Shown here: piece by piece, positions 9,779 to 20,794 of the stretch | Position numbering within the stretch: position 1 is the first letter of the stretch | How the letters are laid out: each line of letters opens with the position of its first letter | Assembly (NCBI GenBank): GCA_963971225.1 | Contig: OZ020267.1 | Coordinates: 104,588,392 to 104,652,391 of the forward strand | Direction: 5' to 3' | Length of the DNA stretch: 64,000 nucleotides | Source of the DNA: Melieria omissa | Taxonomy: Eukaryota > Arthropoda > Insecta > Diptera > Ulidiidae | The notes under the pieces: model-generated | Databases searched by the model: none | Told to the model about the DNA's origin: nothing | The model's input: the letters and a program-made list of their open reading frames with translations, nothing else | Position numbers and translations under genes: made by a program

Positions 9779-11010
9779 TGATGTCATAATTATGTATGAA
9801 TTACTGTAAAGAATCGTCGAAAAGAATAGTCGGAAAAATACTATAACTTTACTGTAGCAGTGTAAAAATTAACGAATGTTTTTAAAAATTCCACAATAAA
9901 GTTCCAGTCTATATCTTTCATTTAAAAAAATCCACATTATCCGAACTTAAGGGCGCAAAAAATGTGGATTGATTGAATGAAATCTTTTCAATGTGTCTTT
10001 TTTAATTTAGACATAACGTCTTCGTTTTTTATTCGTTCTTCTAACAAGCTATCTGAGAGTGGAATATAATAATATCTTTTCAATAAATTAAGGTTAGCAA
10101 TAACACTGCACAACAAAATCAAATTTTTTTTTAAATAACAAGGTTCTGACATCGGATTCTGGTAGAGGGGGCCAAAAAACAATATACATGTATCGGCGTT
10201 TGGAAAGTTTACGTCTGAATTTTTGTTTAGAGTGGTCAAAGTTTTCCCCTTTTCGCGCATTCTTGTGGTGAATCGGCATACGAAAACCATTTAACCTCAC
10301 ATTTTAGGTATATGATGTGTTGAGCAACTTGATGTAAAATACTACGAAGAACATTTTTGTGAAGCATTTTAACCCTGTAACTCCTATTTGTATGGGTCAA
10401 TTTGACCCTTCTTTTCTAAAATGCCAAAAATGTCCTGTAAAGCAAGACTTTTTAAGGATAAAATGTACCACGAAAATATTCGTCATAAAATTCTACTATA
10501 GGTCTCTGAATACATCAAAGCTCAGAAATTAACTTGAACGCCAGAACTAAGCCAAAACTGAACATGTGCTGAAGTGTTTATTTCGCACTTAATCCAAATT
10601 GTTAAAAACTAAAGAAAGAAGAAACAGAGACAAATAAAATAAATGTTAAATTTGACTTTTTTTACTTCAATTCGGATCTATTTTTTTTTAATATTTTAGG
10701 CTGAATTACATGAAGAATTATTCCATTTTTTTAATATTTTTTCATTATCATATCCACATAACTTGAACTCAATTTGTTGAAGAAACAGAAAAATTAAAAA
10801 AAATTTAATAACACTTTTCTTGCTTCAATTCAGATATATTTTTTAATAATGTAGGCTAAAGTAAATGAAGAATAAAATTCTTTTTTTATTTATTTATCAT
10901 ATCCACATAACTTGAACTCAATTTATTGCTACTAATTATTTGCGCTCTTTTGTATATTTTCTGAACACTTAAACATTCCAGTTCTACATTAATTTGTTAC
11001 ACTAAATTTA
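9779..11010. other. Non-coding AT-rich stretch
   Basis: The segment TTTTTTCATTATCATATCCA with following CATAACTTGAACTCAATTTA is present twice (about 10735 and 10885), a small local duplication. No supported gene. Confidence 0.5.
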
Positions 11011-11014
11011 CATT

Positions 11015-11112
11015 ATTTCCATTTTTAATGCTCTAATTTCTCTCCCTTTTTCTCTTTACAGGTAAGCAAATTAATTATTCTGGTAATCAGCAACGCTTTC
11101 AGTTATTTATAA
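11015..11112 (+). promoter_or_regulatory. Candidate recursive-splicing ratchet point with downstream cryptic exon
   Basis: A long pyrimidine tract (CTCTCCCTTTTTCTCTTTAC), preceded by a branch-like CTAAT, ends in CAG at 11061 and is followed directly by GTAAGC. A 3' splice site is thus fused to a 5' splice site with no exon between. A second strong donor, GTAAGTGTG, starts at 11113, so a 51-nt cryptic exon (11062-11112) could be defined first. This matches fly recursive splice sites in long introns. It implies a plus-strand host transcript; its exons are not visible here. Confidence 0.6.
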
Positions 11113-13365
11113 GTAAGTGTGAGTCCTTTCAAGTGTCTATAATTAGTTCGTTTGATCCTGCTTAACCCTTAATGAACATTACAAACTTCCAAGTCTAATT
11201 TATGTATGCAATGTTAAAAGTCCCTAAACTGTTGAGGGTTAAGAGTTGTCCAGCAGCACATTTTAATTGCCACTTAAAGTTTGTGGTCAATTGTAATGCG
11301 AGTCGTTAAAATAATCCTCAATGCCTTAATGACAGCAACATGAGCTGCACGTAAATTGAACATTGCTCACAGTAAAATGTGTTTAATAAATACAAAATGA
11401 TTATAAATTCTGAACATATTTGTACTGAGTTATTTTCAATATTTATAGAAATACGTGCATGACATTTCAAACTGTTGGCTGCGCTAAAAGCAGAGCTACA
11501 GTCTGACATGCGGCCAGGCGACGAACATAAATTTGCCAAAGTTGCGTTGTGATGGAAAATTTTATTGATGACTGTAATGTGTAATGTGTGGGTTTTTTGT
11601 TATTTATAAACCATAGATCACGTGTGTAATTGAAAATTTTAATAAATAATATTTGTTTTTATATTGATTAATTTTTTTAAATTAAAAAAAAAATGTAAAA
11701 ATGCTCAAAAAAAACTGTCAATTACACGTAGCAATGCTCCACGTAAATGACCTAATTTCCAACTTAATTGCGTTCCGGTAGCATTTGGTTACTTCCCATT
11801 CACGCTTAGCAAACACCCAATGCCCTACTCGCCTCTTGCCAGCTCAGTGAAATTGTTATTGCTTTCAGCGCTGTTGCTGGCTGAATGGTTTTTATGTTTA
11901 ACGTCGTTCACCTGCAGTGAGGCGTAAAAATAGAAATGGGGCGCCATTAGTAACCAGACGGGGCGCAATATTTCCATCTGTGTTGCTGTTATTGTTGTTT
12001 TTGTATTTTTTGTCTGCGCTGTAACATTTTTGTCACCAAAGATAAAACGAATTTTATCGATTTCCAGTGCTGACAAATAAGCAGAAACTGCCGCGCAGAA
12101 AAAAACGTACTGAAAGCAACTTTGTTGGCAGTGAAGTGTGACGACGCACAGTCACTCACATTCACTCATACACACACACACACTTGTTCAATTCACTTAT
12201 ACAATTCAATTGTTGATTAGCGGAAACGGAAGCGGTGTGCGGCCGGTCGACCGGCCATGATAGCCGGCAACACTGCAAGGAAATTGAAAATTTGGCCGTA
12301 ATGCGCGAAGACCGAAAGCAGCAAGAAAAAAAAAAACATTGTCCAAAGCAAATAATGCAGGAAGTGCCAAAGCAAGCAACTCAGAAAGGAAGCAAAGAAA
12401 ACTGCTAAGAAGAAAAAGAAATATGGTGAGGATTACGCTGAGGGCGCAAAATTTTTACGCCTTGACTGGGCAATTAATGGCAACTGCCGCTTGGCGGCAA
12501 TAAGTGGATGACTGCGGCCGGGCGCCGAATGACATCAAAGTGCTTAATGCGGCTTAAAATTTGATGGAGTAGCGCACGACGAAAAAAAACACAGAGCAGC
12601 GAAAGTAGAAAAAGCGGAAGCTGAGCAAGACGAAGCTTCTAGATCCCATTCCAGTGCAAAATTGACATCTTAAATATGCGCATAATAAATTTTAAATATG
12701 TTGCCCATCAAATGAAAAATTGAATATTAAAGTAGCATCAAACTTGTTGTGAAATTATGTCATTCCAGACCCAATTGGCGCTTGAATCGAACACTCATGT
12801 GTTTACTTTTCTCCTCTAATGCACATAAAATTTAATAGATGTCAGTTTCTAAAATTTAAATCGCACTACAAAAACACTTTGCATATGATTCGAGGCGCAG
12901 AAACCGACTGCTTGCGCCCGCATCAAAATGTCATCTCAAATTATTTTACTGCTTGTGCGTGATTGCTGTTATTGTTGTTGGTTTTTTGCACATAAATTCA
13001 CATTTTTGCACGCACAAGCATATAAATTTATGCCGCTTCTTGTGGTTTGCGTTATTATTTTTTAATTTTTTTTTGTGGCAGTGCGTTTCTGGAATTCCAT
13101 TGCCCAACAAACATGGGGGAAAGTGCAAAAAATGTCTGGCTCGTATATGGCATATGAAATCCTTTTTAAAATCCGTTAAGCTGAAATTTATGCGTCGCAT
13201 AAATGCCGCTAAAAAATTATGAGTTTTATTTATGAGCTTCAAAGAAAAAAACCAAAAATTTAAAACTTAAAATTTGCCATGCATGGCAAAAATTTAAAGT
13301 AAAAAATTATTTAAGTGTAACTTAAGTGCATTTTGACTCCTAGAGAAGATTTTTAGATAGAACTA
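11113..13365. other. Non-coding stretch, no gene
   Basis: Includes a CA run (12168-12182), a 16-bp GC palindrome at 12241-12256, and A-rich tracts. No protein family or RNA gene recognised. Confidence 0.5.
12241..12256. other. 16-bp perfect GC palindrome
   Basis: GGCCGGTCGACCGGCC is its own reverse complement. It stands out from AT-rich surroundings. No flanking repeat explains it. Confidence 0.9.
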
Positions 13366-13375
13366 AGCAGTGATT

Positions 13376-13882
13376 CCAAAAAGGAAATCGAGTCGTCATG
13401 GCGTACCAGGACCAACTACGGCACCTGCCGGACACTGTGGCCCTCCCTCTCCTTAACAAAAACACGATTCGTACTGTCCTTGAGTCGTACCTCCATTCGG
13501 CAGCTCGTTGGAGTCTTTACCGGACACTGCGCTATTGCATCGATGCTTACAAAATGGCGCCTCTCATCCGGTGATGTCTGCCTTAGCTGTGGAGATGAAG
13601 AAGAAGTAGAAACGATACAACACTTCCTGTGCCACTGCCAAGATCTGCAGGAACGCCGACTCCGCACCTTGGGGTCCAGGTTCCTGACAGACCTGGCTTG
13701 CGCGGCGAAAGTCGAAATTTCGAATCTGCTCTCCTTCATTAAGAGGTCGAACTGGTTTCCTCTTGATTGGGACTATTGGTTAGCTCCAGAACACCATAAG
13801 AAGAGAATCGCAATGGGCCATTCTGGCCTCCGAGTGGAAGTGCGGTCCTGCCGCACACACCCTTCCCTACCTAACCTAACCT
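13376..13882 (+). mobile_element. 5'-truncated I-superfamily LINE with 10-bp target duplication
   Basis: AGCAGTGATT at 13366-13375 is repeated exactly at 13883-13892, bounding a 507-bp insertion that ends in CTACCTAACCTAACCT. The plus-strand frame is open from the 5' break to near the 3' end (a stop only at 13882-13884). It encodes the zinc-knuckle-like C-terminal part that follows RNase H in such LINEs: VFTGHCAIASML, then CLSCGDEEEVETIQHFLCHC, then LSFIKRSNWF. Severe 5' truncation with a clean duplication is the mark of target-primed reverse transcription. The 3' end carries CAATGGGCCATTCTGGCCTC, a short stem-loop shared with other elements here. Open frame and exact duplication suggest a fairly recent insertion. 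Confidence 0.88.
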
Positions 13883-13892
13883 AGCAGTGATT

Positions 13893-14464
13893 ACACTGAT
13901 TCAATTATGAAAGTTAATACCAACAAATTAAGCAAATAAGTAAATCAATGGGTACAGCATGACACATATTCGAAAGTGAATTTAAATTAATGTTACGAAA
14001 ATTAGCTCTCTAAGTTCGTATCTGGATTGTGCTTGAAAATAAAACCATTTCAATTACTCAACGCAAAACGCATTCCACACCCAACAATCGCTTTATTTTC
14101 AAATTTACACTTTGGTTATCTTTACACTACTACTATTGCATGTTTCCCCTTTGCTTGCTCAAATCAGACTCGTCCCTCTGCGTCCCTGTCTGGTTATCGC
14201 GCCGACTGTTCTCGCACATTCCAATTGGACAATGCTCAACCGGTGTCGCACAGCCCATTACCATCGCAAACCATCCTTGCCATATCGGAATTCTAGCAAG
14301 TTTGCCGTACTGCGTGCCTAAAAGTATGCCCGTAAAAGCATTCATGCATAGCACAGCAACAGAATGCCTCATCGTTACATTAATAAAAGCGAAATAAATA
14401 ATGAAGCTAAATTAGGCCAGATTTTATCAACTTTGTAGATGGATATGAGTAGCTGCCCCAAGGT
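13893..14464. other. Non-coding stretch
   Basis: Overlapping short open frames on both strands (14029-14397) show no recognisable family or codon signal. Confidence 0.45.
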
Positions 14465-14925
14465 CCATGAAGTCCTCTTGTAATACCACAAACAATCGAG
14501 CCTAGTAGGATGCAAATGGTCGGCTAGATACCCTATCAATCAACAATCGAGCTCGCTCTTAGAACCACTTTGAGCTCCTAACAAAGCCTAGAAGACTGTA
14601 AATAGTCAGCTAGATCTCCTAAAATTTCATAGAAGAAGGAAATTAGGTGAAGACCTATTGCGATACCACAAACAATCGAGCATTGAACCACTTTGAGCTG
14701 CTTACGAAGCCTAATAGTCAGCTAGATGTCCTAGAATTTCATAGAAGAAGTGACTCAGGTGAGTCTTTCTTCTTCACTTAGTCTATGAAGTCTTTTGGTG
14801 GTACCACAAACAATCGAACATGAGACCGCTTACTCATTGAACCACTTTGAGCTCCTAACGAAGCCTAGTAGACTGTGAAAAGTCGGCTAGATCTCCTAGA
14901 ATGTCATAGAAGAAGAACTTTCTTT
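14465..14925. repeat. ~140-180-bp tandem repeat, three units
   Basis: TACCACAAACAATCGAG recurs at about 14484, 14664 and 14802, together with GAACCACTTTGAGCTCCTAA, CGAAGCCTAGTAGACTG and TCATAGAAGAAG. Units differ by internal deletions. No coding content. Confidence 0.8.
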
Positions 14926-14967
14926 TCTGTTCTACACCAGGTATGGGTATATGAAGACTTGACAGCT

Positions 14968-16640
14968 GACAGCTTACTTTTTTTTATGACCTACTTCATA
15001 TTAGTAGATCTCAAACCAACCTGAACAATTAATGAAGCGTATTAGGTCTTTGGTGTCGACATTTGATATATCGGCGAGGTTGGCGGTGTAGTAAATACCT
15101 AAGTGTTTTTTGCGAGTCCTGCAAAGGGAACGGCAGGTGCAAAGGAAGTGTAGGATGGTTTCTTCCTCTTCTATGTCTCTGCAGCTGCGGCAGAAATCGT
15201 TGGCTAGATGGCCCAGCCCTAATCTTCTTGCGTGGCCACCGAGGTTTTTTTTTTTGAGGTTTAGCAGACTTCTGGTGCGCATCCAGTCCAACTTTGGCCA
15301 GACTTGTTGCGCTGTCTTGCCTGTCTCCGAGGCCGCCCAGGCGGTATTGGCAGCTTTAGTCCCGGCTTCCTCTAGCATCAGCTTGCAAGTACTTAGCGGG
15401 ACACCCAAGCCAGCAAATTCTGTGGATAGCCTTTCGGTTGTGCCTAGTCTGGCCAATTCATCCGCCCTACAGTTCCCCGGGATGTCTCTGTGACCTGGGA
15501 CCCATAAATGGTGTATGTTAAGCTTTTCAGCCATCTCGTCGAGAGATCTGCGGCAGCTGATCACTGTTTTTGATGTTAAGACATGAGAACATAGGGCCCT
15601 GATAGCCGCTTGGCTGTCAGAGAGTGTGCTAACATCTCGTGCTGAGATGCTGCGCTAGTTGATCAGCTTCAGGGCGTCTTCAATGGCCGTTACTTCCGCC
15701 TGGAACACACTACAGTGGTCCGGTAATCTAAAGTAGTTTATACCCAATGAGTCCGAAAAGACGCCTCCGCCGACCGCTCCATTTAGCTTAGAGCCATCAG
15801 TGAAGACCTGACATGAGCTACCTGTTAGTGGTGTTGAGCCGTCCTCCCAGCTGCTCCTATCTGGGATGGTACAGGATAACTTCTTGTTAAAGAGAAGTTG
15901 AAAAGGAGAGTAATCGAGTTCTCCAGTTTGTCCTAAGAGAGACTGTATCCTATTGTGACCCGTATTTGATTCCAACCAATGGCCGAAAGCACGAAGTCTT
16001 TGGCTTGTAATTACCGGCGACTTTTTGAAATGTAGGTCTAGTGGGATGAGGTGAAGTAAAGCTTCTAAGGCTGAGATTGGGGTAGTTCTAAGAGCGCTTG
16101 AGATAATGACACAGGCTGCCCTTTGAACTTTCTAAAGGTGTTGGAGAAGTGTGACTCTTTCTAGAGCTTCCCACCAAACCAAACACCCATACGTTAGGAT
16201 GGCCTGACTATGGCGGTATAGACCCAGTATGTTAAATTTGGTCTTAGACCCCAGGTTTTACCCAGTGCCTTCTTGCAGGTATATAAGGCAACCATTGCCT
16301 TTTCAACCCTATGGAGGATGTTTGGTTTCCAGCTTAATTTCTTGTCAACAATGACTCCTAAGAATCCAGCCTCTTTCTTGTATGGGATTACTGTGTTATT
16401 GAGTTTTAGAGGAGGTATGGACGGTGGCTTATACTTCTTCGTATAGAGGACCACTTCTGTTTTCCCGGGGTTGATGCCTAGCCCACGACAGGTTGCCCAG
16501 TCGTTGACCTTGTTTATCAGTACTTGCATGAGATCTCTGATCGAGTAAGGAAACTTCCCTGAAACGGCAAGAACTATATCGTCGGCGTAAGCTGTCACCT
16601 TGCATCCGCCCCCTCCTAAACACTGAACTACATTCATTCA
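14968..16640 (-). pseudogene. 5'-truncated LINE: reverse transcriptase C-terminal half plus RNase H, with lesions
   Basis: Read on the minus strand, the copy starts inside the reverse transcriptase at about 16637 and shows the catalytic AYADDIVLAV motif, then the thumb region (GFLGVIVDKKLSWKP). RNase H follows with all key acidic positions: FTDGSK, FQAEV, LSDSQAA and an ADELAR motif after HLWVPGH. The C-terminal cysteine/histidine segment (CRSCRDIEEEETILHFLCTC) ends in a WFEIY stop at 15001. Lesions: a one-base frameshift near 16192 and in-frame TAG stops near 16137 and 15653. A short A-run follows the stop, in place of the stem-loop seen in the other LINEs here, so it belongs to a different family. 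(ATTC)n abuts the 5' break. Confidence 0.85.
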
Positions 16641-17335
16641 TTCATTCATACAGACAACAAACTTGTATATGTTTCAGTTCTTCTTCTTCTACTACTTCTT
16701 TCCTTAGTTCTTTTAACATTGAATCATTGAATAAGATTTAGTTTTTTTATGACCTCATTTCAGGTTTAATCATTTTGCAAAACAAAAACATTGCTCAAAT
16801 TGTTGTTGCAATAAATGTTTGTAAACAATATTAGGAATTTAATTAAAGCTCAACAATTATTGCAAAATCAAAATAATGCATTATTGTTGTTGTTGGTTTT
16901 ATCACACAACGAAGCGAAAAGTTGGCGTTGCCATATTTGCTGCGCACATGAATTTTATTGCCACATAAACATTGCTATGAATTTCTTGTTATTGTTGTTG
17001 TTGTACATTTGCAATTTGATGCGTTGCGCCAAGTCAAAATTTATTATTACTGTTACATGCGCTTTTTTTGTTGCTTATTCTTTGGCGTTGTTTTTCTTGC
17101 TTGATTCCAAAACTTGTTGCTGCTACTTCAATTGCAAATTGCTGCACTGTTGCATTGTTGGTGTGTCAATTCTTGGCACTTGTTGTTGTTGTTATTTTGG
17201 TTTTATTATTATTAGTGGAGTTGCTATTTTCTTGTTGTTGTTGTTGTGCATTGTGTATTGTGCGCTTGTTTGCACGCATTCACTTCGTTGTTCATATTTC
17301 AAAATATTTTGACAAGAAACTTGCGTAAATGTGCG
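16641..17335. other. TTG-rich non-coding stretch
   Basis: Repeated TTGTTGTTG words create open frames of low complexity on both strands. No gene. Confidence 0.5.
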
Positions 17336-17400
17336 CGCAATGCAATAGCAACAACAACAACTACAACAACAACAACTACAACAACAACAACAACAAGAAA
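17336..17400. repeat. CAA/CTACAA trinucleotide microsatellite
   Basis: Runs of CAACAACAA interrupted by CTA. Typical fly opa-like microsatellite outside any supported exon. Confidence 0.85.
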
Positions 17401-17609
17401 ATTGCAAGTACTATTCACGAATGCAATTTCGCACTTGCTTTAATTATTTGCTTCTTGCTGGTTGTTGTTGTGTTTTATTGCAGCAAAATAGATTAAGAAA
17501 TGTGGCAACTCATAGAGTAAATACTTAACTGTGATTGACTAATGTGGCAACGCTGTGAGCGCATAAGTTATTATTTTGACCAAATTATTGAACTCATATG
17601 TAAACTAAT

Positions 17610-17685
17610 CGTTGCCGCAGAAAACGAATGTCGTATGTTCCATTGAGTTTAATGGCACATACGACAATTGTTTTCTCAGGCGACG
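17610..17685. mobile_element. 76-bp palindromic MITE, copy 2
   Basis: Same length and ends as the copy at 6741. The 4-bp duplication is TAAT (17606-17609 and 17686-17689). Arms of 35 nt differ at about six positions, centre GAGTTT. Confidence 0.88.
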
Positions 17686-17734
17686 TAATACTTTCGGTAA
17701 TGTGCCAAACTATGGAGGCTATTTGTTTATTTTT

Positions 17735-18197
17735 CGTCCTTTATTTATAATTAATCAATGGAAGTTTAAAATAATCATTAAATAATAAGAATAATCGATT
17801 TGGAAAGAGTCAAACGTCAAACAAAAATGATGAAATAATATTTGAAAATTTATTTAAACAATGTCAGAGGTCCTTCGACTATGCAAAGAGTCAACTCGAA
17901 ACAAAAAATTATATTAAAAAACTAAAATTTTTAATAATGGTTTTGAAGTCGATTATCCAAGTCTGGTTTGTCATATTGAGCTGGCAATTTTTACTTTGTC
18001 CTTTATTTGATAGGCGAGACAAGCATTTAGAAATCATTCAATGGAAGTTCAAAATATTCATTAAATAATAAAAATAATCAACTTGGAAAGAGTCAAAAGT
18101 CAAACAGAAATGATGAAATAATATTTGAAAATTTATTAAAATAGTGTCAGAGGTCCTTTGACTGTGCAAAGAGTCAACTCGAAACAAAAAATTATAT
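17735..18197. repeat. Tandem duplication with ~282-bp period
   Basis: The stretch from CAATGGAAGTTTAAAATAAT to AAAGAGTCAACTCGAAACAA (17758-17905) recurs with few changes at 18040-18190. Landmark AAAGAGTCAACTCGAAAC is spaced 282 bp. Non-coding. Confidence 0.8.
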
Positions 18198-19818
18198 TTG
18201 AAAATTTTTCATAATTTTTTTAAGGCAATTATCCAACTCTGGTTTCCTATTACCTGCTGTATGAACAATTTTACTTCGAAAGATGCATTTGTTTCTTGTT
18301 TTAAGTTTAGAACACAACACAGATCCTTCAGATTTCTGCTACAACTCACTAATCACCATATCACAGTATCTGCCACATGTGAATTCTGCGAATTTAAATT
18401 CACTTCATATTCATTCACTTCATATGAATACTTGACATTCTTATCAGAATATAATTTTGCTCAACAAATTCTTAAGCAAACCAAATTATATCCCAGCAAA
18501 CTTCACATTGTTGCTATCTGCATTCCACTCTCACACAGCAATAAATTCATTACCACATTATCACAAAAGCCTGGTTGCATTTTTAATATTTTAATACCAA
18601 CCTGTGGAAAATTGCAAACGCTGCTCACCGCCTGATAGGGTATCTGTATCTATTGTTGTTGTCAGCCTTATCCTGTCTGCAATATCACGCAAGAAATTTC
18701 CATGTTATTAAAATCACATAAAATTCATCATTTGATTTGAATTTCACTCATATGAATTCATAACTGTTGCAGCACAGCACATATTGCACACAGCAGCAAT
18801 GGCAGACTATCCTGTCACACACACACACACACAAATTGAGCCACAAGCTGCAGCTTTGCAACGTGTGTTAATGCAAATTTCCTGGTACACGTGTAGCCGG
18901 AGATATTTGAAAGCAGTTGTGCCATGTTCAGCCGATTGCTGAAGCACACAAAGGACAACAATTGGCAGCCATGGCAATTCACGCTCACGCCTGCTGCACG
19001 AACAGCAGCGTGTAGTGAGCGTTCGAAAGAAGCGCCTTGCTGTGTCCTCGCTGTCCTATTCTACCGTTTGAATGGATTGTCGATAGACGAGTGATTCGCT
19101 GTTGGCTGCTGCCTACTCCTAACTTTATTGCATTGTTGTTACTGGCATTTTGTTGTTGTTGTTGTTAGTGCTGCTATGACCAGACAATAGCGCAAAGCTG
19201 GCAAATGTATCGGGTCGATATGTCGTAAGTACGATTAAGGTTTTATTGAGGCTGAGACTGCTGCTTCTGCTGTTACTTTTGTTGTTGTTGTTGCTATGGT
19301 TATTGTTACTTCTGTTGTTGTTGTTAATGTTGCGCAGTTTGTTATCGATGCAGCAGTAAGCTATCAGAAGACAGACCGGATGTTGCCGCATGTCTCGTAT
19401 GTTCCAGCAAAAGATTTGCCGCATGTTGTGTTCTGTGGAGATTTCGAAAGTTTCGTTTTGTTTTTGTTCTTTTTAGTTACTCTGCGGTGATTGATACGTT
19501 TGTGTTTGACGGCTGAAACGTTGCTCAATTTGTGTAAATGCAGCACTTGAACGTAAGAAACAACTAAACCCAACTAAAGAGAATTGAATAGCAGAGCAAT
19601 CAGCCGAAGTGAAACTATGCTCACAGGCAGAGAAACACTGCTGGCATTGTTGTCGAGATGAAAATTGTCGATCATTGGAAGGAAGAATGACATGTTAGTG
19701 CAAATATTGTTGGGGCAAATTGATTGAGAATTTTTTTTACTAAGTTTATTTGTTTGTTTTTTACATTAACATTAACGAAAGTTTCATTGTTATTGGTGAC
19801 TTGAATTAATTTGTTGAG
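18198..19818. other. Non-coding stretch with CA and TTG microsatellites
   Basis: CA run near 18818-18834 and TTG runs near 19134-19160 and 19280-19325. No supported gene. Confidence 0.5.
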
Positions 19819-20165
19819 ATTGTCAGTGTGGCAGACTCCTCAGATCTACGAGTTGATAGATGACTGGGGTTGGAAAAATCGTCAGTGTGACAGAATCCTC
19901 AGACCTACGATTTGACTATAGATGACTTGAGTTGGGGAAATTCTCAGTATTACTGACTCCTCAGACCTACGAGTTTACTATATATGACTTAGGTTTGTTG
20001 AAATTGTCAGTATGACTGACTCCTCAGACCTACGAGTTGATAAATGTCTTGGGTTGGGAAAATCGTCAGTAAACCTGACACCCCAGATCTACGAGTGGAC
20101 TATAGATGACTTTGATTGGTGAAACCGTCATTCTGATTGATTCCTTAAGCCTACGAAATTACTTG
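19819..20165. repeat. ~60-bp tandem repeat, about six units
   Basis: Units follow the pattern GTCAGTGTGACTGACTCCTC, then AGACCTACGAGTTGA, then TAGATGACTTGGGTTGG. They diverge mildly and lead directly into the CTAT microsatellite. Confidence 0.85.
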
Positions 20166-20171
20166 AGGTAA

Positions 20172-20794
<623 letters not shown>

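Noticed and set aside
14029..14397. Three overlapping open frames on the plus strand and one on the minus strand
   Set aside because: Mutually overlapping, no family, no splice or start context.
16815..17443. Overlapping open frames over TTG/CAA-rich sequence
   Set aside because: Open only because of trinucleotide microsatellites; poly-Leu/Val/Cys or poly-Thr products.
18198..18635. 145-codon open frame
   Set aside because: Starts within the ~282-bp duplication and shows no recognisable family or codon bias.
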